A program made the translations under genes and the position numbers. Shown here one piece after another: positions 48,572-59,512 of a stretch of DNA of 64,000 nucleotides; position 1 is the first letter of the stretch; each line of letters starts with the position of its first letter. The stretch spans positions 8,655,501 through 8,719,500 of the forward strand of contig CM062219.1 in assembly GCA_031216445.1 (NCBI GenBank), read 5' to 3'. The notes below the pieces were generated by a model, which was not told where the DNA came from, made no database searches, and saw only the letters and a list, made by a program, of their open reading frames with translations. This stretch comes from Lateolabrax maculatus. Lineage: Eukaryota; Chordata; Actinopteri; Acropomatiformes; Lateolabracidae.

Positions 48572-49654
48572 ATGTGAAAATGTATCCCACAGAGGAGTGA
48601 CATCTTACAGGGAAACTTCTCCTCTGAGATAATGGTTTTATTTTGATTGTTGCTTCTTGAAGCATGCTCAGTAAGGATGCCATCCATTATACATTTCAAC
48701 TTATGGTTCTGTTGTTTCTGTCCATCAAGTCAACTTAGTGCTGAGGCTTGCACATGCCCAAAGCACTCTTGCTCACTCTTGTATTTCACATTGCAGTCTG
48801 AAAAGAAAATGTAGCTGTGGGAGTTTTCTTGATAGGTCATTGCACACATCTGTCACCACCTACTGCAGTTGCAGCTTAAGAGCCTTGCTGTGGATGTGCC
48901 ATAGTGTCAGCACTGCCTGAAATGCCAGGAATTTCCCTATCCGCTCTAGCAAATTTCAGAAAACACTGCAAAATATGCAAAGTTGCCGGCTGCCACATGA
49001 AACACCCCCAAAACTGTTCTGTGTAGGGGATGTCACAATATAAATGGAAACAGAATCTGTAAAATATTCATTTAAGTGGTCTGAAAATGAGCTGTTGTCA
49101 ACTGTCACTGACAGAAAAGAAGTACAGCCACATTTGTGTGTGAGAGTTGGCAAAGGTTTGTTCTGAAGTGTTATCAAAGAGCCGCAGTATGCGCTTCCTC
49201 TTCCATGGAGTACGCATCAAGGGTGCCTGATGGCACTGGAAGTAAGAGCAATGTGTTTATTTGCTTGCTTGTGTGAGACAGCTTTGCATCAGATGGAGGA
49301 CTTGTTTGTTTTCATCACCTCTGTGTGTGCTTTGCATATATGCGAGAGTGGGGCGTAAGGGGTCTATAGCTCACACAGGGGCTCTTAACTTTGCTATTCT
49401 AGGTTTTCATATTATTATAAACAGTTATACAGAAAATATTTTTTTGAAATCTCATCAACTCCCTATTTTATCTTATGTTAATGCCTAATGAAAAGTAACA
49501 ATTATTTCATCAGTATTGAACTGTATTGTAAGAATTACTATGGCTATTTATTTATTTTTATCACATATCTATGAGTTTGCCCTATGCATGTGTATAGTCA
49601 ATAGAGTCCCATTAAGATTTACTTCTCTTCCTTTGTCCCTGATTCAAGAGAAGT

Positions 49655-50345
49655 GCCCCGAACATCAACAGGGACTCCGACCCTCACCTCTCCTCTGGGC
49701 AGCCTATAACAGCTGATCAGAGAATGAGGGAATTGAGGCAAAGCTGAAGGCCCATAAAGCATCAGCCCAAGTGTTTTCAAGGTGTGTGCCAACCACCTCA
49801 GGGAGGCCTTCCAGCACAGATTCAGCCTGTCAGTGAGACTGCAGAGGGTGCTGATGATGATGTGAAAAACATTGTACCTGGCCCCAGTGGCCAAGAATGG
49901 GCACACTGGGGTTCTAAATGACAGCAGGCCAGATCCCTTGTGAGAGACTGTTTAGATCCCCTCCAGTTCATACATCAGTCCCACAATGGGGAGGATGATG
50001 CTGTCATCCACCTGTTCCTCTGTGCATGCTCCCACTTGGAGAGGCACTGTAAGAACCATGTTCATTGACTTCTCCAGTGGTTTTAACGCCATCCAGGTTC
50101 CTCTACTGGGAGAATGTGGAAGCCCCAGTGGACGCTTGAATCACAGATTACCCCACTGCCCCCACAGTTTTTGACACCATGCAACTCTGTGTCAGATCAA
50201 CAAATGGGAAACACAGCGGCTTCCCAGGGGGCTGTACTATCTTGCTTGCTTATTAACCTTTACATCTTAGACTTTAGGTACCATTCAGAATCATGCTATC
50301 TTCAGAGGTTCCCTGAACATTTGGTGATAGTGCAGTGCAGCTGTT
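49655..50345 (+). mobile_element. CR1/Rex1-like LINE relic, reverse transcriptase region
   Basis: Translation in shifting + frames gives the consecutive RT landmarks of fish CR1-related LINEs. These are LQRVLMMM.KTLYLAPVAKN.HTGVLNDSRP (finger region), DPLQF near 49960, HLFLCACSHLER, FIDFSSGFNAIQ (the block with the first catalytic Asp), then NTAASQGAVLSCLLINLYILDF and FRYHSESCYLQRFPEHLVIV. At the end the usual FSDD catalytic box is replaced by FPEH, and frameshifts and stops are frequent. It is a 5'- and 3'-truncated, long-dead copy in the sense orientation of brinp1. Confidence 0.8.
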
Positions 50346-51699
50346 AGGGGAGAAGGGGAGGATTCAATCATATCAAGAAACCAGTGACTCAAGGTAACCA
50401 AGATAAGAGAGATGATGGAGTACTATAATGCAAACTTACCAAAAATTGCTACGTGGGATCCACCAGGTTTATTAACACTGAAATGAAATGTATCAGTATT
50501 TGGACTGCAAATACTGTGGCTGTACCATGAAACCGCGGGTGGCTTTTCTGATGCTTTGTTGCTCAGGCAACCTAGTTAAGAAAGCTTATTCAGGCGTGGA
50601 GGTGAGCTTGGACTCACAAGTTAATATTTTTCTAGTATAATGTATTTCACACTTAACATACTACCTGCTTAACAAACCATAGTCATGCACACACTGTCAG
50701 TGCAGAAATAATTGTGAATGTGAGTAAATGCACAGTATATTCATAGTTAAGTAAAAAATATATTTACTGATAGAGGTACTTCAATATGAAAGATTCATCA
50801 TTCAGTGATAATGTATTAACTGACACTAAAGCCGAGTAGAGTGATGCATTCTCAATGAACCAGCTCCTCTTTAGTTTCATTTTATTTCATAAGTCCTACA
50901 TGCAGCTTTAAAGCATCCATATTATGAAAATCTGAGTACGCTTTTAGTTTAATTAAATTATGGATGCAAAATGGGGGAATGGGAAGTTACTTACTGTATT
51001 ACTAATTGCAATTATTATGATGTAAACTTATGTTTTCATGTTAAACTTATCCAAAAAAGATTTTAGGTTTTAATCAGGTTGTCCCTCTCCATTGGATATT
51101 ACAAAAGGTCAGTCACTAAATATATATATACATCAGCTAATGAAAGACAGGCATCAGATATATTGTTGGCTATAATTACAATTGCACTTCACCACCTTAT
51201 ATTTTTTTCTAGGTTTACCCTGCCACAAGGCATCTATTCATTACAAGCATCGTAAATTCCTGTTGTGAACACTCACTGCAATAACTGTGTGGAAACTTTA
51301 TAGCTGAACTATATTGGATTTGCTATTGCATTTCCTTTAATGAGTATAGCAGCTTGCTTCAAGTAGAATGAACATAGCAGTTTGTCTTTCGTATAAATGA
51401 TTAATAGTGACAGATATGAAGTAACATCACTCCCAGCCAAATCATTTGCATCCAGGCTATGCATTGGCTTTAATTATTCATGGTCAAAGTCAAGCATATT
51501 TACAAATATGAATGTACCGTCCATATGATTAATTACTTTGCCCTAATTTCTATCGATTTTGACATGACACAACTTTTTGCTTAAACATATCCATAAACAT
51601 AAACATATTTTTTGTTTCAAACTACTTTTGCATTCCCTATGTTTTTTGTACACACACAACCTGCATTAGTGTTACACCCATCACAAACCAATGTGTTAC

Positions 51700-51783
51700 A
51701 GCCATGACTACAGCCATAACCACAGTGCAAAATCGGCCAAACTATGTCATCCCATGGCTATAGTCATAATCACAGCACAACCC
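51700..51783 (+). repeat. Imperfect direct repeat of about 32 bp
   Basis: GCCATGACTACAGCCATAAC followed by CACAGTGCAA at 51700-51730 is echoed by CCATGGCTATAGTCATAATC and CACAGCACAA at 51752-51780. No function is evident. Confidence 0.6.
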
Positions 51784-53216
51784 TACCACTGGTAGTTATC
51801 TATCTAGCTGCAGTGTTACAGGCTTGTGCCTGAGCCAAACATAGCTGACGGTGCACCCACTTGCACTGTGGTCACATCTGGTGGTGGTCTACTACATAAT
51901 ACATAACACTATATCAAAAGACAGGTCAGCCTTTCTCTATGGATCAGAGTGAATACAACAGTATTGCGAGGGAATGCAAAGGTATTTCAGAAATAAAATT
52001 CCTACCATGACCTTTCAGGGTCTCCATACTCTTACATTTTTGCTAATACAAATTTTTTAATTTGCAAGCCCAATTTGTTGGTCTCTCTGTTTCTGTTTTC
52101 TTTTATCGGAGGCAGGTTGCATTCTTCTGCTCTGATGTTATTTCTCTTTTCATTTTCTTGCTCTAACATAGGAGTGAGCATTGATGTATGTCATCTAAAT
52201 ACCAGGGCTGTTTGTGCACTCCAATTCATGAAAACGAACAGCTTCCATTCCAATGTATTTTAATTTAATTTCCTATGGCAAATCTAAGCCAGGCAAGATG
52301 GAATCAAATAAGGCAAATAAAGTGAGCTGCATGATGCACTCAAATAGCTTATTGAGGGAGGCAGTTGTATAATAGAACATATTTTAGTTCAGTCTTTCAA
52401 ACTGGATATTTCAACATTCTAAATAAATTCAAAGGAGGGATTTTTATGACTGTTCATGTCCATTCCAATAATAAATAACCAATAAAAAAATAGTGGCACA
52501 AATATTTGAGGCCCCTGTGAATCTAATCTGTTTTATATTTCCAATGGGGCAAATCATCAAATCATTTGTAATATTTCTAAAATGAAGATACAAATTTGAT
52601 CTCTTATATAAAAAAAAAGACCTATAAAAATATATATAATACATTTGTTTTCAAACCTCAGCAACAGCAGCAAGTTTTGTTTTTCTCCACAATAAATACA
52701 TGGGTAAGTTCCATCAACGGTTTACTATTAGGGATATGCTAGTGTCAAATGTTCATAGTATGATTATTGTGGCTAAATAATCATGGTAAATGGTATTATC
52801 AGGATTATCACCAAACCTTCCAGAAATACATTAGTTAGAGCTGAAATATAGAAAAAAAGTCAAATTCATGAATTTTGACAACATGTGCATACTGTAGGTA
52901 AAGGTCACCTGTGAGGAAGGATGTAATGTGCGCAGTCTTGAGGCAGCAACTTTCCTTTGTGTCAGTCATGTCAAATGCATGCTTGCTCTCTCACTGAATG
53001 TTACAACTCAGCACCCATAAACTAGCTGTGTTTCAGAAGTCGACTAGTTAAACATTGCAAGTAACAGCCAGAGTAGTTAGAGCTTAGAGCTAGACAGACG
53101 TGGGAGGCAGAGCAGTCACAGCAGGCTCGAAGGTTCCAAACATTAAAAGGACTTCTGGGTTCATTTTATAACTATAATGATATCATAATCAACACTATAC
53201 ATCAGTTATCTGATGT

Positions 53217-53244
53217 ATTAATTAAACAAGACTGTTTAATTAAT
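53217..53244. repeat. Perfect inverted repeat (11-bp arms)
   Basis: ATTAATTAAAC, AAGACT, GTTTAATTAAT. AT-rich foldback in the last intron, possibly a relic end of a small DNA element. Confidence 0.9.
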
Positions 53245-53589
53245 TAGTTATATCTCTTATATTCAACTTCATATATTTAATGTGGCATTTGATATTCTGG
53301 TGTTGGACCAACTATTCATCATGAAAGTGTCTCCTCAGTATGAAAAACCTTTGAGATCCAGAATTGTACAGTCAAGTGAGCTTGCTGGATGCTGACAGGA
53401 AGATACTGGTTTACCCACCCACATGGTGATTCTTTGGATTATGTATCTGAATCTGAAATATATTTAAAAATATATTAACATCATGTATACTTACAGTACA
53501 CTTATTTTTGTCCTTGTCAAGATTTGTATTTGCTCCTAAAAGTATTCTTTTAATGGAATTACTCTCTGCTCCTTATTCAATAACTTAAT

Positions 53590-53990
53590 GGCATTAGTTC
53601 TACTCACTTAAATCTGCTGTTTTCCCAGACAGGGTTATCCCCTTTCCCTTCTTTTATTAATGCTTGCCTTTGAGCTACTTGCAATCTCCGTTCATGGAAT
53701 GTCCCTCCAGAAAGAAACAGAATGTCTCATTGTACACTGACGATTTATTGTTATACATTTCAAATTACTATTGAAGTAGTACTTAGATACTATTGAGTAT
53801 TGTCTTTATATTGTATGTATAAACTTAACCTATCAAAGATTGCATAATTTAAAATATGCTGTCTCACAGAATACATCCCGCATTCACACCATTTCAAATA
53901 TCTACTGTAGGTGTTACTATTACTCAAACTCTCTTGTCGGTGAAACAGTCCATCTACCTCGGTGGCGGAATTTCTATTGTGAATATTCAT
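53590..53990 (+). mobile_element. L1-like LINE relic, reverse transcriptase palm segment
   Basis: The + strand reads RQGYPLSL at about 53628, corresponding to the RQGCPLSP block of L1-clade RT. It continues with LAFELLAIS (usual LA.EPLA..I) and, after a frameshift, YTDDLLLYIS at about 53735-53765 where active elements have YADD. Further on FQISTVGVTIT matches the F.YLGV.IT region. Several frameshifts and a Cys-to-Tyr change in RQGC mark it as inactive. Neither ORF1 nor an endonuclease domain is seen near it. Confidence 0.65.
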
Positions 53991-55307
53991 ATATTGTATG
54001 ATTTGAAATGGGATATATGAATATTTAGCATAAACACAAATATATAATTATTTGTCCATAATGATAAAGCAATATAAGAGGTGTGTAATAGTAATCAAAA
54101 AACACTTCTTGCATCCCAAACATGAGACCAATCAGTGTTAAGGGGCCATTTTTGTTATAATTGCAAGAAATCCATACTTTAAACAACAATCTCAAACAGC
54201 ACACTAAGGAAATTGAAAAATAAAATACATGGGAACTATGGATGAAAAAAGAAATCAAGGAATAGTGGAATTGTGGATTTTTGAAGAATATATGAACAGC
54301 TGTTAGGCAATATTTAAATGACCTTAAAGCCATGATTAAAATCAACATCACAATAATTTACATTTACAATTTAATTACCAGCCATTCAATGACCACTGAA
54401 TGTGTTAACATTATGTTTTTTAAAGGTGTTTGGTGTGGGGAAATAGTTTTCTTTTTTTTTTAATTATTTTTACCTTTTCCTAAAATAAAGGTCTTGAAAG
54501 CCTAAATATTTATGAGAAGTTATGACAATATGGGATCATGGAAATTTTAGCAAACCTTCACTTTATCCCATTCTCAATAGTTAACGGAATCAAACTGTGT
54601 GCTTCCATTGTCCTCTATAGGTGATCTGTCCCAGGCTCATTTGGGGTATTGCTTGGGGGCTTTCTGGCCTGCTGAGAATGCAATGTCATCCATCATAGTT
54701 AATGCTTAAGTTCATTAACATGTCAAGCTAACCTTGACCAGACCTCTCTTAAAAATCAGGATTCAGAATTCAACTCCTATAGTCAGAAAAGAAGTTCCAG
54801 TACTGTCAAGATGACAAGGAAAGATGCCTGAGGGGAAAAGAAGAGACATGATAAGAATAGCAAGTAATGCCTTCCACCTGAGGGAAATAACGCAACGCCT
54901 CCCTCTTGAAGGGTGAAAAAAATTCTATTCACTTAGTACTCTGACTAGTTGGTTGTCATTTATATATTTCTGCCAGCTATTTAACAAAGAATTAATTGTA
55001 TTATTTTTTTCATTCACTTGAGATAGGTACATTGACCCACCCCAGTTAACTCAATGATGGGTTTTATCAGTTAGTGTATACTACTGCACTTTTGAGTGGT
55101 ATAGCAGTTAGAAAAGGTGTGACACAAGTTTTCCATTACCACACAGTTAAAAGATTATTTAACACAATTAAAACCAAACATGATGTCCATGGTGATAGAT
55201 TTTCAAGAAAAAAAAAATGCAAGAAACACCACAGTATGCTATGTAGTAAACTTTCCATCTGACCATTGTTAATGCTTATTTCCTGTTTTCTTGTCCTCTC
55301 TCTCTAG

Positions 55308-56448
55308 GTCTGTGATGCAGTGGCTCAACAGGGTTCAGTCTTTCCTCTACTGCAACGAGAACGGGTTCTGGGGGACCTTCCTGGAGAGCCAAAGGACATG
55401 CGTGTGCCACACGGGTGTCACCCTATGCCAGCGACCCATCCCATGTGTCATAGGCGGCAACAACAGCTGTGCCATGTGCAGCCTGGCCAACATCTCACAA
55501 TGCGGCTCCTGCAACAAGGGCTACAAGTTGTACCGTGGTCGCTGTGAGCCCCAGAATGTGGACTCAGAACGTAGCGAGCAGTTCATCAGCTTTGAAACTG
55601 ATCTGGACTTTCAGGACCTGGAACTCAAATACCTGTTACAGAAAATGGATTCGCGACTGTACATTCACACTACTTTCATCAGTAATGAGATCCGACTAGA
55701 GACCTTCTTTGACCCTCGATGGCGTAAGCGCATGTCCCTGACTCTCAAAAGTAACAAAAACCGGATGGACTACCTCCACATGATAATTGGCCTATCAATG
55801 AAGATCTGCCAGATGCGAAATAGCAGCATTGACCCCATGTTCTTTGTCTATGTCAACCCATTCAGTGGTAGCCACTCCGAAGGCTGGAGCATGCCCTTTG
55901 GGGAACATGGCTACCCACGCTGGGAAAAAGTACGACTGCAGAACTCCCAGTGCTTCAACTGGACTCTCCTGCTGGGCAACCGGTGGAAGACCTTCTTTGA
56001 GACAGTGCACATCTACCTGCGTAGCCGTGCAAAGATCCCAACTGGCCTTCGCAATGACACAGGACAGGGTCCAGTGGATCTTGCAGACCCTAACAAGCGC
56101 CAGATCTACATAAAAATATCTGATATCCAAGTGTTCGGCTACAGCCTGCGCTTTAATGCCGACCTGCTCCGTAGTGCCGTGCAGCAGGTTAACCAGTCGT
56201 ACACACAAGGAACTCAGTTCTACTCATCCTCATCTGTTATGCTCCTGTTACTGGACATTAGGGATCGGATTAACCGCCTTGCCCCTCCATCTGCACCTGG
56301 CAAACCCCAGCTGGACCTCTTCTCTTGTATGCTAAAACATAGGCTCAAGCTCAACAACAGCGAGATGATTCGAGTAAATCATGCCTTGGACATGTACAGC
56401 ACTGAGATACTAAAACAATCAGATCACCTGACTGCTAAACTCTGTTGA
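55308..56448 (+). CDS. brinp1: brinp1 terminal coding exon (residues ~382-761) with stop codon
   Basis: After the pyrimidine-rich acceptor CTCTCTCTCTAG the first base completes the Arg codon, and 379 codons follow to TAKLC and the TGA at 56446-56448. First comes a cysteine-rich, EGF-like stretch of about 70 residues (ten cysteines, about residues 397-461: LYCNENGFWG, CVCH, CVIGGNNSCAMC, CGSCNKGYKL, RGRCE). It is followed by the long conserved BRINP C-terminal region (FETDLDFQDLELKYLLQKMD, FDPRWRKRMSLTLKSNKN, YVNPFSGSHSEGW, WKTFFETVHIYLRSR, IQVFGYSLRFNADLL, LLLLDIRDRINRLAPP). Several N-glycosylation sequons are visible (NNS, NIS, NSS, NWT, NDT, NQS). No transmembrane segment is apparent. An in-frame TTG further upstream is intronic. 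Confidence 0.98.
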
Positions 56449-57790
56449 ACATAGTAACATTGACCTAAGGACGGCAAACAGAAAAACCCGATAAATGAAC
56501 TACGAGGGGATATTAATCTTATTTTGTTTTCTCTTTTTCATTTTTGGACCTTTTCTGCCTTTTGATGTAATATTAACTTTGTAAGCATAATTCTTAAAGA
56601 GAAAAAGGAAAAAAGCAGTGATGAAAAGCATTTCAGTAAGATAAAGAAAAGATTAATGGAATCACTATAAGGACTGTATCATATTTGTCCCAGCATGTCT
56701 GTCATTCCCTAAAAGAATTTAATGAGAGAGAGAGAAAAAAAAAAAGAAATATTAAATCTATGTACTGGTGAAAAAGAGGCCTTGATTTTACTCTGAGGGA
56801 TCAAAGGTTATATCTGAAACTGCCATTCTTTACTGAGAAAAACATTTTTAAAGGAATAATGATATAACACAAGGGCAGACCAGATATCCTTTTATTTCAG
56901 CTAATGTGCAAAATATTTCAGACATAATGGACAGTTTAATATTAAAAATGTTTATACATTGTAAGGATTAAATAGCCCTAGTGAATAAGTAGTCAACACA
57001 TTACTTATAGACTCTTTATTACATTTCAAACACACAGCAAATCTGCATTGCTCTTTGTGAGTTATGAGGCACTCTGTCATTGTTCTGACACATAAGGCAC
57101 ACAGCAGGGCAGTAATGGATAGTCATGTCAAATAACAAAAGCCAGCTGTTTATATATACATATATATGTGGGTGAATGTGTGTGTGCGCGTGTGCAAGTG
57201 TGCGTATACCTTTTTTTGGCTTGATGCTTATTGCTGTTCGTTAATTGAATGTGTCATTTGAGATTGACTCCAGTCTAAGCTAAATCTTGCATTTGGAGCG
57301 CTTCTTCCCGTGTTTGAAATTCAAGCTGTGTTTTTCACAAGGCAGTACCTCCTGGTGCGTGAGTGCAATATTGTGGTCTGAAGATTTAACAATCAATGCT
57401 ATTTTGTACAGCTTTGCAAAATGTACATGTTGTGACTGCTGATTTGTGGAGCTTTTCAGCACCAAGAGCAAAATGTAAACATTCATCATTCAGGCACATT
57501 TGCAAGACAACTTAAAGCCATACACTTCCCTGAGGTAGACATACAGTAAAACATAAACTTCATCCCTGTTTCACTAAGTACTTACTTCATAACATGGAAA
57601 AAAAAAAGAGTTCCATTTGTATGTTTTTATTTTATTCTCTCAGTTTTTAGATAAGAGCACAGCAAAAAGACAGATGACAAGAGAAGGCATATTATGTTGG
57701 ATAAGAATCGTATTGTAAAGCCATTGAATTTGTCTGTTGTGCCACAGGAAAAAAAAGAACAAAAAAAAATGAAGAAATGGTTATATTAAA
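56449..57790 (+). other. brinp1: brinp1 3' UTR (extent approximate)
   Basis: No canonical AATAAA occurs soon after the stop. ATTAAA variants lie at 56751-56756, 56941-56946 and 57785-57790, any of which could direct cleavage, so the end given is the outermost of these. A GA/A-rich run lies at about 56728-56748, and an alternating TATATACATATATATG then TGTGTGTGCGCG stretch at about 57150-57195. Transcript data would be needed to place the end. Confidence 0.5.
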
Positions 57791-58139
57791 GCTTAAAATA
57801 CCTTTTGGCAGTGTTTAATCTGTAAGCTTTTTATGACCACATGAAAATATTTCTGTTTTTCTTTCCAGATATGAAAGTTAACTTTGTTTTGCATGTTGCT
57901 GGAAACATCAACAGACCTGCAATTTTGTTTAACACTCTCAGTCATCAAACTGAAATATGAAACACTACCTATGTATTGTTGGTCACACTTTATTTGGGTA
58001 ATCCGATGCTGAAATGTTCCTATTGCTGGTAGGTTTTTATGTAGGTCCAGTCCATTACCTGCATGTTTGTTAACAACAGCAAAGGCAAGGTCAATCATGT
58101 CATACCGCCTATAGCAGTTCTTGCCATACATGGATTTGA

Positions 58140-58761
58140 AGTTAAAAAAAGAGGAGACTTCATATTTGCTGCAATGGCTCCCAAACTCTGGAAAAACCTT
58201 CATCTTAGTGTAAAAGCTGCCAACCTAGTTTTAAGCGTTAAGAACGTCTCAAACTTTTCAAGTTTTTTTTATTTTTTTTATTTTTTTATGTCTGTTCTCT
58301 TGATGTAGTTATAGTGTGGTTGTCTTGGTATTTATTTATTTTTACTTTTGTGTTCTTTTAAATAATTGTTGTTGTTCTTTTACATTGGGATGAGACTAAG
58401 CAGAGTTATGTAATATATCTATGAACAGCCATGGAGGGTTGTGACTTAATTGTGGGTGGGAACAACAATGGAACAACCAATCCAACAGCTCATGAAAACA
58501 AGGTCGGGGCATTGATTAGAGCAAGAAATAGCAGCGGCCCCTTGGACAAAACCTGTTTCTGATTCTTATGGACGTTGTTTTGTCAGCTTCAGATTTTTAA
58601 CGTCATCCACAATCACAACTTTAATAGTTGTCTCTAGATAAAGGCTAACAGAACCATCTAGCTTTGTGTGAAAATGGTCATCCTTATGCTTCTTTTTTTA
58701 CTGTTATCAGTCTTTTTATGAAGCACATGTAACACTTGAGAGGTGCTTTATAAATAACAAC
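58140..58761 (+). mobile_element. LINE relic: C-terminal end of ORF2 plus 3' UTR
   Basis: RGDFIFAAMAPKLWKNLHLS, then VKAANLVLSVKN, at 58150-58250 resembles the ...GD..F..AAPKLWN.LPL..R.A.....FK end found in L2-like fish LINEs. At 58718-58761 the sequence ATGAAGCACATGTAACACTT, then GAGAGGTGCTTTATAAATAA, matches the conserved 3' tail of such elements (AAGCACTTTGTAA...AAAGGTGCTATATAAATAAA). The ~450 nt between would be 3' UTR, T-rich at first. That the two ends belong to one element is an inference from orientation and spacing. Confidence 0.65.
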
Positions 58762-59479
58762 CTAGTCATTCACTTACGAAACTTTAATATACATAGTATC
58801 ACTATAAATCTAATAAATGTCAGGCGATTCAGTCGTCTGCAAAATAGTTAACCGATTTCCAGTGTATGGGTTAGTGCACAATGTGGTTTTCAGTTCAGGA
58901 CAACTAAGGCTCAGGTTGTCAGGCTCAGCTCTCTGTCAGTCTCACAGTACGATACTTTCATCAGTGTATGTCTTTGTCAGGTTAACACCCATAAAGGTGC
59001 TTTCAGTGAGGGTGCAGTTACCTCTGCAGTGCTATTGTTTCCAATTTGCATAGGATGGCAGCCCTGCATCAACTGTAGGTAAGCAGCAGCAGCAAGGAGA
59101 GAAAGGGCATCTTGACCCGTGGATATCATTTAAACGTACTGTTTTGCATCCGGTTGGGTGTAGCTGTCTCAAAGCGCCACGGTATTGTATTAGTTTATCA
59201 AGCTCAGTTGTGACTTTTGAGCTTATAAGCATGCTAGTGTTAGAATGTAGACTTCACATTTTTGCAAATAAGTTGGCATCCATGGCATTACAATTGTAAC
59301 ATTTGCATGCTAACAGTATCCTCTAATAGATGTGTTTAAGCTGATGTAGAGCTGATTTTGACACACTGAAACCAAGCATAACAAGCCTGAGATGGCCACT
59401 AGCCTGTATCAATAGAGATGCAGTAAATAGGGGATTTGATCGTTCAGCATCAACATTGGACTATCCAAATCAATTGCTA

Positions 59480-59480
<1 letters not shown>

Positions 59481-59510
<30 letters not shown>
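59481..59510. repeat. (ATT)10 microsatellite
   Basis: Ten perfect ATT units, ending before AAGTGCC. Confidence 0.97.

Positions 59511-59512
<2 letters not shown>

Larger units (their letters stand above)
48443..55307 (+). other. brinp1 intron (6,865 nt), last intron
   Basis: Phase 2 intron, donor GTGGGT, acceptor CTCTCTCTCTAG. It contains a hairpin (48545-48571), a CR1/Rex1-like RT relic (49655-50345), a small imperfect duplication (51700-51783), a worn region resembling small hAT elements (about 52720-52810), a palindrome (53217-53244) and an L1-like RT relic (53590-53990). The stretch 54400-55300 shows nothing recognisable. Confidence 0.9.
1..56448 (+). other. brinp1: brinp1 gene, partial at the 5' end (six coding exons visible)
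   Basis: This gene-level entry ties together six coding exons that splice in one frame (191+170+106+237+223+1141 nt). The conceptual product has 688 residues after a split Arg codon and ends in TAKLC then TGA. Paralogue choice: the first exon reads ARWKVRNTAIERRDL, as I recall for BRINP1, whereas BRINP3 has WKVNNLAVERR at the same place. The last exon has the BRINP1-type tail MLKHRLKL...ILKQSD. In mammals BRINP1 is a neuron-enriched secretory-pathway/cytoplasmic protein of the MACPF superfamily. It is induced by BMP and retinoic acid and restrains G1/S progression. Intron phases are 2 (upstream), 1, 0, 1, 1 and 2. The promoter, the 5' UTR and the exon with the signal peptide and residues 1-73 are outside the window. 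There are no internal stops or frameshifts, so the gene looks functional. Confidence 0.95.

Noticed and set aside
52720..52810. Candidate hAT-like MITE (ATAATCATGG/GATTATC words)
   Set aside because: Resembles the interior of small fish elements, but neither terminal inverted repeats nor a target duplication could be placed.
55795..56208. 137-codon minus-strand frame opposite the last brinp1 exon
   Set aside because: Shadow of the strongly conserved + strand coding sequence.
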